Assembly: GCA_002296285.1 (NCBI GenBank)
Contig: DBHX01000009.1
Location: 1-38,258 of the forward strand
Length of the DNA: 38,258 nucleotides
Reading direction: 5' to 3'
Source: a bacterium UBP8_UBA817
GTDB taxonomy: Bacteria; Margulisbacteria; Marinamargulisbacteria; UBA817
The notes beneath the pieces are model-generated. The model did no database searches. It was not told where the DNA came from and saw only the letters and a program-made list of their open reading frames with translations. Below are positions 1 to 7,371 of this stretch, in pieces; the first letter of the stretch is position 1, and each line of letters starts with the position of its first letter. Made by a program: the position numbers and the translations under genes.

Positions 1-635
1 TCTTTTATTTTAAAACAATGTTTTTTGGTTGGATCTGTTTTCTTCAAGTGACGAACGGGCACCCCGTGATAGCTAAATAACAGGTAATCATGTTTGTCAG
101 TTAAATGGTCCTGTATCGATCCGGCCAAGGCATCAATATAGCGCTGATCTTTATAAAATGGATCCACAAAATCAAGGGTGACATTTGGAAAAAACTGCTG
201 TTGAACCGCTTTGGTTTTTTCAACCACAGTTTGGGTGGTGGCCATAGCGTAGTGCGGGTATAGTGGCACGGTAATGATGCGATCAATGGATGCGTCTTTG
301 GCTAATAAATCATCAATGCCAGCTTTGATGCTCGGGTTGGCATAACGCATGGCCAAAGAAATCGGATGTTTCGCAATGTCTTTTAATTTTTTTTGAACCC
401 GTTCACTTATAACAATCAGTGGCGAGCCGTCATCCCACCAAATGGTTTCATAAGCATGGGCACTCTTTTTGGGGCGAACATTCAAAATAATTCCCTTGAC
501 CAGTAAATATCGCAACGGGTAGGGAAGGTCAATCACATACTCATCCATTAAAAACTCATCCAAATACGTTTTGACGTCTTTGGGGTCGGTAGAATCTGGT
601 GATCCTAAATTAATTAATAATATTCCTGTAGACAT
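1..635 (-). CDS. hemH: Ferrochelatase, N-terminal 211 residues (cut by window edge)
   Basis: Ferrochelatase inserts Fe2+ into protoporphyrin IX, the last step of protohaem synthesis. The frame opens with an ATG at 635 and runs uninterrupted off the left edge. Near the N-terminus it reads ILLINLGSPDS followed by YLDEFLMDEYVIDLP, the usual opening of the family. Near residue 190 it has SYHGVP followed by RHLKK-DPT-HC, which holds the catalytic histidine (H190). The second active-site acid lies beyond the window. No SD sequence precedes the ATG. A TACTAT -10 box lies 6 nt upstream, so the mRNA is probably leaderless. Identification is firm; the 3' half is not visible. Confidence 0.95.
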   Translation of the reverse strand, partial: MSTGILLINLGSPDSTDPKDVKTYLDEFLMDEYVIDLPYPLRYLLVKGIILNVRPKKSAHAYETIWWDDGSPLIVISERVQKKLKDIAKHPISLAMRYANPSIKAGIDDLLAKDASIDRIITVPLYPHYAMATTQTVVEKTKAVQQQFFPNVTLDFVDPFYKDQRYIDALAGSIQDHLTDKHDYLLFSYHGVPVRHLKKTDPTKKHCFKIK

Positions 636-641
636 ACGTTA

Positions 642-670
642 ATAGTAAAGATCTTTTTAAAAAAGGCCAA
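642..670 (-). promoter_or_regulatory. hemH promoter, leaderless type
   Basis: On the minus strand TTGGCC (670-665), a 17-nt spacer and TACTAT (647-642) precede the hemH ATG by only 6 nt. Transcription would start at the ATG or within a base of it. The -35 is a 4/6 match. No ribosome binding site is present. Confidence 0.6.
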
Positions 671-681
671 GGCATTGTTTA

Positions 682-1179
682 TTGGAAATCACACTGATAG
701 TTAGGGCCACAATCATAAAAGCATTAGTAAATGACAATAGGGATGAGGGAAATAGGATCGATGCAGAAGCATCGGTAAATTTACTTTTTGACGCTTTAGA
801 AGAAAAATCACTCAGTGACATCTATTTAGAGGCGCAACAAGAGCGACTTGACGTCGTAATACAAATATTTGATTCCGTTGCAGAAATGGATAAATGGAAT
901 GCTCTTCAGCGTGGAATTGTTAGACTATACCCGCGAATATTAGACAAACAAGCCAGCTATTTAGGAGAAATAGCAATTTCAGTCTCGGCAAATGGTGAGT
1001 TTAATCCAAAAACTTTAAGAGATGGAAAAAATAGTTTTAGTACAATTGTGTCACCAGATAGATTTTCCAATACATTGAAAAACACAATAAAGAGAGCACT
1101 TCCTAATAGACAACTATCACCGCTTCGGGGATTAATGATCATCCTTAAAAAATGCGATGAAGGTTCTCTACGTCCTTAA
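682..1179 (+). CDS. Hypothetical protein, 165 aa, probable TTG start
   Basis: I do not recognise this protein. The frame opens after a TAA at 658-660, and the only usable upstream start is the TTG at 682; there is no ATG nearby and no SD. The product looks soluble and mixed helical, with an acidic N-terminal half and a basic C-terminal third (residues about 120-160, rich in R and K). It has no signal peptide and no membrane segment. It lies alone between the divergent hemH promoter and the convergent AraC gene. It could be a real lineage-specific gene or the remnant of a longer one. No other coding frame competes for this stretch. Confidence 0.45.
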   Translation: MEITLIVRATIIKALVNDNRDEGNRIDAEASVNLLFDALEEKSLSDIYLEAQQERLDVVIQIFDSVAEMDKWNALQRGIVRLYPRILDKQASYLGEIAISVSANGEFNPKTLRDGKNSFSTIVSPDRFSNTLKNTIKRALPNRQLSPLRGLMIILKKCDEGSLRP

Positions 1180-1223
1180 TTCAGCATTAAATATGTTGTT
1201 GCATTTAAATAAAAGGGACGGCA

Positions 1224-2288
1224 CTAGTCTGCCAAATAGTCACTGGGCGATTTTCCCGTGATTCGTTTAAACGCTGAATAAAATGCGGAATGTGAGTTAA
1301 AGCCAACAGATGAGGCAATGGCTGAAATGGTCATGGTTTGATTCTTCTTTAACTGTTTTATGGCATCTTTAATTCGAAAATCCATAATAAATGAATTAAA
1401 GTTTTTCCCCACTTCATTATTTAATAGTTCCGATAACTGATGGTTGGTTAAGTTTAATCGGTCGGCCATATCCCCAAGCGTTAATTCAGGGTCCAAGTAG
1501 ATCTTTTCTTCATGAATCACATAATTAATGTTCGCTAAAGCTTTGTTGATATTTACACTGGATAGATATGTTTTTCTTGTTTTAGAAACCCGGATTTCCT
1601 CCATTAATTCCGTTAGAAAATGAGGGAACCGCAAATGCAGTACATATGTCACCAATAAACAACAAGAAAATATGACATTTCCAGCAAAAAGCAATCGTAA
1701 TGAATGTGTTAACTGACTTGCAAATGCAAACCCAGAAATGATAACTGTAAAAATTAAAATGCTAAATAAAATATATGAAAAAGAGGCTTTGGCTTTCATT
1801 CGCTTGATGGTGGGCAGTGTGGAAAATAACATCGCAATATAGAAGAATACCGAACTGACACAAATAAACGATAGAAAAATATATTCCATGCTAGACGTTG
1901 AGTAGAACAATGCATTGATTAATTTTAGTTTATCGTCGGGTGTTATAAAAAATATTGGAATTACCGCGACAACTGACATGGTAGGCACCAAAAAATGCTT
2001 GAATAATTGAAGTTGAGACAGGGTATGATTAAACACAATGCGTTGAAATAAAAAATACAACACCGGGCCAAAAAATAAAATGGCTGGAACGTAAGTTAAG
2101 AAAAAAATAGGGTAATAAAAAAGGGCTTTGGTATAAATCAATTCAAAATGAAATTGTATGAAGGCCACCAATAAAAAAAGGAAGCCAAAAATTCGTTGGT
2201 ATGAAAATTGCCCAATACTGTATGAAAGTCCCAGACAGGCATTGACGGCATAGGATACCTGCACCACAAAGTGGCCGAAATCAGCCAT
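1224..2288 (-). CDS. Membrane-anchored AraC-family transcriptional regulator
   Basis: The N-terminal ~220 residues contain six or seven hydrophobic helices (roughly residues 10-28, 31-52, 57-82, 98-118, 129-160, 167-190, 196-215). A C-terminal AraC/HTH_18 domain follows at about residues 255-354. The second HTH reads ISAIASSVGFNSHSAFYSAF followed by KRITGKSP, a textbook AraC signature. This class probably senses a signal in or across the membrane while binding DNA inside the cell. Its ATG overlaps the end of trpA by 8 nt (ATGGCTGA), so it is likely translationally coupled to trpBA. That placement is unusual and suggests co-expression with tryptophan synthase. The target genes are unknown. Confidence 0.88.
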   Translation of the reverse strand: MADFGHFVVQVSYAVNACLGLSYSIGQFSYQRIFGFLFLLVAFIQFHFELIYTKALFYYPIFFLTYVPAILFFGPVLYFLFQRIVFNHTLSQLQLFKHFLVPTMSVVAVIPIFFITPDDKLKLINALFYSTSSMEYIFLSFICVSSVFFYIAMLFSTLPTIKRMKAKASFSYILFSILIFTVIISGFAFASQLTHSLRLLFAGNVIFSCCLLVTYVLHLRFPHFLTELMEEIRVSKTRKTYLSSVNINKALANINYVIHEEKIYLDPELTLGDMADRLNLTNHQLSELLNNEVGKNFNSFIMDFRIKDAIKQLKKNQTMTISAIASSVGFNSHSAFYSAFKRITGKSPSDYLAD

Positions 2289-3087
2289 GGTTAACCACTT
2301 GATGCATATCAGCGATAAAAGCCAATTGTTGTTTTGTTATCATTGAATAGTCCACCTCTGGCGCATCCAAATACGGTTTGATCAGTGATGACCCAACAAC
2401 GACCCCATCGGAAATCATGGCCATTTCTTTGGCGATGGCGGCATTGGATATACCAAATCCAATCACCATGGGGAGATCGATATTATGTTTAATCATTGAT
2501 AGGTGTTCGGATACAATTGATGCATCAGGCACTTGAGATCCTGTAATGCCTTTAACTGATACATAATATATAAATCCCGATGCATTATCTTGAATAACAG
2601 ACAATCGTGACGTGTCCGTTGTTGGAGTAACCAGTCGAATCATATTTAAGGGCGTGTCATCTGGGATGATGCGATGATGGTGTTCTGGAGGAGCATCCAC
2701 CATCAATAGGCCATCAACCTGTGCCGTGAGTGCATTGTTTAAAAAAGAACGCATGCCGTATTGCATTAATGGGTTAACATACGTCATCAACACAATGGGG
2801 ACCCCAGGATGAATCTGTTTAAATTCAGCGACATCATTCAAGCATTGGTTGAGTTGAAAGCCTTGCTTGATTGCTTGTTCACTGGTTCTTTGAATAACCG
2901 TTCCGTCAGCCATTGGGTCTGAAAAGGGAATCCCAATTTCAATCATGCTTGCCCCCTCATTCGGCAATGCGTGCAACAACTGCAAAAAATGGTCTCGATT
3001 GGGAAAGTCTGCGGTTAGAAACGGAATAATGGCTTTCTTACCTTGACGTTTTAATGCCTCAAATGTTTGTTGAATTAACGTGCTCAA
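2281..3087 (-). CDS. trpA: Tryptophan synthase alpha chain
   Basis: Cleaves indole-3-glycerol phosphate to indole and glyceraldehyde-3-phosphate in the alpha2beta2 complex with TrpB; indole is channelled to the beta subunit. At 268 residues it has normal length. The catalytic Glu50 lies in MIEIGIPFSDPMADG together with Asp61, matching E. coli Glu49 and Asp60. The phosphate-binding region is seen as VIGFGIS and VVVGSSLIK. It overlaps trpB by 4 nt (ATGA) and the downstream AraC gene by 8 nt. The other trp genes are not in this window. Confidence 0.97.
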   Translation of the reverse strand: MSTLIQQTFEALKRQGKKAIIPFLTADFPNRDHFLQLLHALPNEGASMIEIGIPFSDPMADGTVIQRTSEQAIKQGFQLNQCLNDVAEFKQIHPGVPIVLMTYVNPLMQYGMRSFLNNALTAQVDGLLMVDAPPEHHHRIIPDDTPLNMIRLVTPTTDTSRLSVIQDNASGFIYYVSVKGITGSQVPDASIVSEHLSMIKHNIDLPMVIGFGISNAAIAKEMAMISDGVVVGSSLIKPYLDAPEVDYSMITKQQLAFIADMHQVVNHG

Positions 3088-4289
3088 ATGTCCACCCCCA
3101 ACGCATCCGCAACAGTAAAAATATCCTTGTCACCACGACCACACAGGTTCATGACAATGATCTCATCCTTCGGTTTTTTTTGCGCAATTTTTAATACGTG
3201 GGCCAACGCATGGGCCGGTTCCAATGCTGGAATAATCCCTTCCCGTTTGGAGCATAATTGAAATGCATCCAACGCATCATTGTCTGTGCTGGTTGCATAG
3301 CTCACGCGCCCAGAATCTTTTAAAAACCCATGTTCTGGGCCAATCCCAGGATAATCCAACCCCGCAGAAATGGAGTGAGTGTGAGCAATTTGACCCTGCT
3401 CGTTTTGAATCAAGTATGTTTTATTGCCATGCAAAATTCCTGGGCGTCCCATATTAAGGGATGCAGCATGCTCATGCGTATCCAACCCATGTCCCGCCGC
3501 TTCAACCCCGATCAGTTCAACGGACGGTTCATCCAAGAAGGGGTGAAATAAACCAATGGCATTGGATCCGCCTCCCACGCAGGCCACCAAAGTGTTGGGC
3601 AGTTGGCCCAGTAATTCAATGGACTGCTCTCGAACCTCTTGACCAATGATGGATTGAAATGTCCGGACCATTTTAGGGTAGGGGTGTGGCCCAGCCGCAG
3701 TGCCAATCAGATAATACGTGCTATCAACATTCGATACCCAATCCCTGAGGGCCTCATTCATGGCATCTTTTAGGGTGGCTGAACCATTGTCTACGGGGAC
3801 AACTTCTGCACCCAAAAGGTTCATGCGGAACACATTGGGCTGTTGGCGTTCAACATCCTTGGCCCCCATATATACAGTGCATGGTAGTCCAAATAAGGCA
3901 CACACCGTGGCCGTGGCAACCCCATGCTGTCCTGCCCCAGTTTCCGAAATAATGCGTGTTTTTCCCATTTTCTTAGCCAGTAGAATCTGACCAATGCAAT
4001 TATTGATCTTATGAGATCCGGTGTGATTTAACTCATCCCGTTTAAAATAGATTTGTGCGCCACCACAATGATCCGTGAGTCGTTTGGCGTGATATAAGGG
4101 GGATGGTCGCCCGATGTAATGGCGATAATAATTGTTTAATTGCTCCTGAAACTCGGCGGTTTGAACTTCGGAATGGAAGAGCTGATCCAATTCATGAATC
4201 AAGGGCATTAAAATTTCTGATACATATTGCCCGCCATAATCACCAAAAAATCCATCACTATTGGGGTACTCACTGAGTGGTTTTATCAT
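3084..4289 (-). CDS. trpB: Tryptophan synthase beta chain
   Basis: PLP enzyme that condenses indole with L-serine to give L-tryptophan. The protein is 401 residues, normal for TrpB1. The PLP Schiff-base lysine is K94 in HTGSHKINN, the catalytic Glu116 lies in SETGAGQHG, and the phosphate-binding loop is GGGSNAIG. The start ATG at 4289 has no SD sequence. A perfect TATAAT lies 7 nt upstream, so the trpBA-araC transcript is probably leaderless. The trpB stop overlaps the trpA start by ATGA. Confidence 0.97.
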   Translation of the reverse strand: MIKPLSEYPNSDGFFGDYGGQYVSEILMPLIHELDQLFHSEVQTAEFQEQLNNYYRHYIGRPSPLYHAKRLTDHCGGAQIYFKRDELNHTGSHKINNCIGQILLAKKMGKTRIISETGAGQHGVATATVCALFGLPCTVYMGAKDVERQQPNVFRMNLLGAEVVPVDNGSATLKDAMNEALRDWVSNVDSTYYLIGTAAGPHPYPKMVRTFQSIIGQEVREQSIELLGQLPNTLVACVGGGSNAIGLFHPFLDEPSVELIGVEAAGHGLDTHEHAASLNMGRPGILHGNKTYLIQNEQGQIAHTHSISAGLDYPGIGPEHGFLKDSGRVSYATSTDNDALDAFQLCSKREGIIPALEPAHALAHVLKIAQKKPKDEIIVMNLCGRGDKDIFTVADALGVDI

Positions 4290-4296
4290 AAATCAT

Positions 4297-4302
4297 ATTA
4301 TA
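4297..4302 (-). promoter_or_regulatory. trpB -10 box (TATAAT), leaderless type
   Basis: A consensus TATAAT on the minus strand ends 7 nt before the trpB ATG. The best -35 candidate at 17-nt spacing (TGTTCA, 4325-4320) is weak. Predicted transcription start is at or next to the start codon. Confidence 0.6.
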
Positions 4303-4342
4303 AAAAATTGTTGTAAAAATGAACAGAGATAATCGGGAAATA

Positions 4343-4352
4343 GGGGGGGGGG
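4343..4352. repeat. Homopolymeric G10 tract (C10 on the trp strand)
   Basis: Ten consecutive G in an otherwise AT-rich 108-bp spacer between the end of mscS and the start of trpB. On the transcribed strand it is C10, about 41 nt upstream of the trpB TATAAT. Such tracts slip during replication and could alter promoter geometry, but they are also common sequencing-error sites. Confidence 0.85.
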
Positions 4353-4397
4353 ATTTATAAAGCGCGAAGTTCACCAAAAAAAGGAAGTGTTTCATTT

Positions 4398-5363
4398 CTA
4401 AGTCAGATGTCGTATGGTTGGGTACGCCAAATCAATATCATCATGGGTGTCAGTGATATCCAGAATCTTTTCCCACAACTCGTGATTGGATTGACGGATG
4501 CGTCGTGTTGCAACCAAGTAGCGCATGGTCAAACTAATGCCATGATCCAATGATGATGTGTAGATGGTTGGGGTGATATACGTATAGTTGATGGGGTAAT
4601 CTTTTTGAGCTTGACGAAGTTCGCGCTTTAGCTGATCCTCATATTGTTTGCAATACTCAGAGATCAGGTCATTTAACAATTCCTTCGTCTTTTTCCAATT
4701 GCTTTCATAGGTAACCACCACAGAGATTTCATACCAAATGTAATTGAACCCTTTGGAATAATTGGCAATGGGTTGATTAAATATATCGGCATTGGGAATT
4801 CGGATCATTCGACCCGTGCTTTGATTAGCATCCACCCAATTTCCGATTTCAAGTAAGGTGAATTTAAATACCCCAATATCAATCACATCCCCTTGATGGT
4901 CTTGAATTTGAATTCGATCCCCAATTTTAAATGGGGCTTGCCAAATCAAATAAATCCAACCGGCAAAATTGGTCACCACATCTTTTAAGGCAATGGCCAA
5001 GCCTGCGGTAAATAAACCTAAAAATGTACCGAGAGATTGAATGCCTTTAAACCATAGTTGCCCAATAATAAACGCAGCGATAATAAAATGAAGATAGCGA
5101 GAAATTTTTCGTGTGGCATAAATTGTGTCATGATTTTTCAGATGACGTTTTGCAAAAAAAACAATGAGGTTATGCGTCAGCCAGAGGCTGATAATGGTGA
5201 TCAGTGACACTCCCCCCCGAAGTAAAAAGGTGTCAATAACATCAGGTCGAAAATGCGCTAATAAATTTTTGGAAAGGTTCATAATCATATTATACAGATT
5301 TTGTCGGTCATTTTTCATCTTTATTCGGAAAATTTTCCATAAACTTAATTGATGATCATTCAT
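4398..5363 (-). CDS. MscS-family mechanosensitive channel
   Basis: Small-conductance mechanosensitive ion channel, which releases solutes from the cytoplasm during hypo-osmotic shock. The frame could open at a TTG at 5447, but that would overlap umuD. The ATG at 5363 (321 aa) is preferred, and an ATG at 5318 is possible. Two or three N-terminal membrane helices are followed by the pore-lining helix GTFLGLFTAGLAIALKDVVT and the beta domain (IYLIWQAPFKIGDRIQI, then GDVIDIGVFKFTLLEIG). The C-terminal part is cytoplasmic alpha/beta. It is divergent from umuD. The start codon is the weakest part of the call. Confidence 0.88.
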   Translation of the reverse strand: MNDHQLSLWKIFRIKMKNDRQNLYNMIMNLSKNLLAHFRPDVIDTFLLRGGVSLITIISLWLTHNLIVFFAKRHLKNHDTIYATRKISRYLHFIIAAFIIGQLWFKGIQSLGTFLGLFTAGLAIALKDVVTNFAGWIYLIWQAPFKIGDRIQIQDHQGDVIDIGVFKFTLLEIGNWVDANQSTGRMIRIPNADIFNQPIANYSKGFNYIWYEISVVVTYESNWKKTKELLNDLISEYCKQYEDQLKRELRQAQKDYPINYTYITPTIYTSSLDHGISLTMRYLVATRRIRQSNHELWEKILDITDTHDDIDLAYPTIRHLT

Positions 5364-5391
5364 GTGAATTTTTAGACGATGAATTGATAAA

Positions 5392-5411
5392 ATACTGTAT
5401 AATAGAAGTAT
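5392..5411 (+). promoter_or_regulatory. umuDC promoter (TATAAT) inside a candidate SOS operator
   Basis: TATAAT at 5398-5403 ends 6 nt before the umuD ATG (5410), a leaderless arrangement. The same DNA carries ATACT-N10-AGTAT (arms 5392-5396 and 5407-5411). Its arm length and spacing resemble the E. coli LexA box geometry, and its left half contains TACTGTATA. Operator function is inference; the inner ten bases are not symmetric. Confidence 0.45.
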
Positions 5412-6009
5412 GAAACAAACGAAGTTAAATGCAAATGATGTGGCCAAAAAATTAGGGGTTAGCCTACCAAAGCTTGTGGCACCTTTTTTTCAAAGCCAAA
5501 CATTTACATCGGAAGCGGACATGGTCGCTGCCATCCTGCATCTTGACAAGGCCTTTAAAAATGAAAAAAATGTGGCAACCATTTCGTCACTCTCTGAGTT
5601 TTTTGATTTAAAATTATCAAATCGCCCGTTACCGTTATATGGGTCGGCGGTGTCTTGCGGCTTTACATCCCCCGCCGAAGATCATGTCGAAAATCAATTA
5701 TCCTTGGATGATTACTTGGTTCCCAACCCTGACGCCACGTTTTTTGTCAGGGCCTCAGGGGATAGCATGACGGGTGCCGGCATTCACGATGGAGACTTGC
5801 TCATTATTGACAGGTCCATCGAAGTGAAGTCCAACCACATTGTTTTGGCGGTGGTGGATACGGAGTTTACCATCAAGCGCATGTTAAAAGAGGATACCCA
5901 AATTATTTTGAAGCCAGAAAATAAGAAATTTAAAGATATGGTGATTACCAGTGATCAGAACTTTATGGTGTGGGGTGTGGTGGTGCATGTGATTCATCAT
6001 TTGAAGTGA
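5410..6009 (+). CDS. umuD: UmuD-type S24 autopeptidase with N-terminal extension
   Basis: SOS mutagenesis factor that, after RecA-stimulated self-cleavage, forms UmuD'2C (DNA polymerase V) with UmuC. The C-terminal ~120 residues match UmuD: cleavage site C83-G84 in SCGFTSPAED, nucleophile S119 in ASGDSM, general base K156 in TIKRML. The protein is 199 residues, whereas E. coli UmuD is 139. The extra ~60 N-terminal residues begin NANDVAKKLGVSLPKLV, which looks like a helix-turn-helix. That resembles Acinetobacter UmuDAb, a LexA-like repressor with a similar extension. Its stop overlaps the umuC GTG start by 4 nt. Confidence 0.93.
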   Translation: MKQTKLNANDVAKKLGVSLPKLVAPFFQSQTFTSEADMVAAILHLDKAFKNEKNVATISSLSEFFDLKLSNRPLPLYGSAVSCGFTSPAEDHVENQLSLDDYLVPNPDATFFVRASGDSMTGAGIHDGDLLIIDRSIEVKSNHIVLAVVDTEFTIKRMLKEDTQIILKPENKKFKDMVITSDQNFMVWGVVVHVIHHLK

Positions 6010-7253
6010 TTGCACTGATTGATTGCAATAGTTTTTATTGTTCATGCGAACAAGTTTTTCGTCCGGATTTATTGCATCGAGCGGTGGTTGTTTTAAGCAA
6101 TAATGATGGTTGTGTCATTGCCCGAAACCGTGAGGCAAAGGCCATTGGCATACCAATGGGTGCCCCGTATCATCAATACGAAGCTGCATTAAAACAAAAT
6201 AATGCAGCAGTATTTAGCGCTAATTTTCCGCTGTATGCCAATTTTTCTAATCGAATCATGAACATCTTAAATTCATTTTCAGATCAGGTCGAGGTTTACT
6301 CCATTGATGAGGCGTTTATTTCATTGGACGGGCACAGTACAGATGTTATTGCGTATTGCAAAGTGATCCGTGAAACCGTTCTCAAATGGACGGGTATCCC
6401 AGTATCTATTGGGATTGCACCCACCAAAGTGTTGGCAAAATGTGCCAATAAATTGGCCAAACAATTTCCTGAGTCCAATGGTGTATTTGCGCTTACAAAC
6501 ACGTCTCTGATTGATTCTGCTTTAAAACATATTGATGTTGACGATATTTGGGGCATTGCTCGAAAGCAAGCCCAAAAATTAAAAAAACGTCATATTCATA
6601 CGGCATATGAATTTAAGGGATGGAACAACCGCGCCTTAATGTTGTCATTGTTGAGTAAAACCGGCGTGCAATTGCACGACGAATTAAATGGGATTGCTTG
6701 CATCGCGTTTCAATTAACCCCAGAGCCCCGAAAGAGCATTCGGTCGTCTCGCTCCTTTAAGCCGGAGTTATCGCATGTTGACGATATTGCAGCGGCATTA
6801 TCATTGTTCACAACGCGGGCCATGGAAAAACTTCGAAAGCAGCACTCCATGACGCAAATGATCACTGTATTTATTCAATCAAATCCATTCAAAGCGCACG
6901 TGCCAACGGTTCGTAAAGCACAGTCATTCGGGTTGTTAACCGCCACGAACGATACGATTGTTGTGGCAAAATACGCACGCCAATTGTTGCATCATTTGCA
7001 TGAGCCAGGCATCCCCATAAAAAAAGCCGGAATCATTTTAGATGAACTCACCAGCGAAGATGCCCTGCAGGATAGTTTATTTGAAACCGCCAATGCAAAT
7101 CCGTTAATGACTGTGATGGATCAGATCAATCATCGGTTTGGGCGTGATACCATTCACGTGGCCAATCACCAACGGTTTCTTGCCAAACGGCGTGCACCGC
7201 AGTGGGTATCCCCGCAATACACCACGAAGTGGGAAGAGTTGCGGTGTGTCTAA
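6006..7253 (+). CDS. umuC: DNA polymerase V catalytic subunit UmuC (Y family)
   Basis: Error-prone translesion polymerase. The GTG at 6006 is the preferred start because it overlaps the umuD stop (GTGA) and places the catalytic residues at D6, D101 and E102, as in E. coli UmuC; an in-frame ATG at 5970 would add 12 residues with no family match. Visible motifs are IDCNSFYCSCE, VVLSNNDGCVIARN and YSIDEAF, then a little-finger region. The C-terminal tail ends in SPQYTTKWEEL, typical of the UmuC-specific end (DUF4113). At 415 residues it is full length. A terminator follows 14 nt after the stop. Confidence 0.96.
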   Translation: MIALIDCNSFYCSCEQVFRPDLLHRAVVVLSNNDGCVIARNREAKAIGIPMGAPYHQYEAALKQNNAAVFSANFPLYANFSNRIMNILNSFSDQVEVYSIDEAFISLDGHSTDVIAYCKVIRETVLKWTGIPVSIGIAPTKVLAKCANKLAKQFPESNGVFALTNTSLIDSALKHIDVDDIWGIARKQAQKLKKRHIHTAYEFKGWNNRALMLSLLSKTGVQLHDELNGIACIAFQLTPEPRKSIRSSRSFKPELSHVDDIAAALSLFTTRAMEKLRKQHSMTQMITVFIQSNPFKAHVPTVRKAQSFGLLTATNDTIVVAKYARQLLHHLHEPGIPIKKAGIILDELTSEDALQDSLFETANANPLMTVMDQINHRFGRDTIHVANHQRFLAKRRAPQWVSPQYTTKWEELRCV

Positions 7254-7267
7254 CGGTCATATGGCCA

Positions 7268-7292
7268 GACCATTGAGGTGCAGTGGTTTTTA
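7268..7292 (+). terminator. Rho-independent terminator of umuDC
   Basis: The stem ACCATTG / CAGTGGT (one G-U pair) encloses the 5-nt loop AGGTG and is followed by a run of T at 7287-7291. It starts just after the umuC stop codon. The rest of the 118-bp gap to the next gene shows nothing else clear. Confidence 0.7.
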
Positions 7293-7371
7293 CCCACGTG
7301 CTGGTTTATTATTACTCCGACCAAAAAGCAGTATCACTTCATAGGCCGTCAACCAGGTTATTTTATTTTCG

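Noticed and set aside
3263..3990. Plus-strand frames inside trpB
   Set aside because: Shadows of the trpB codon pattern on the other strand.
5364..5447. Upstream TTG start for the mscS gene
   Set aside because: It would overlap umuD and its promoter; the ATG at 5363 gives a family-like length.
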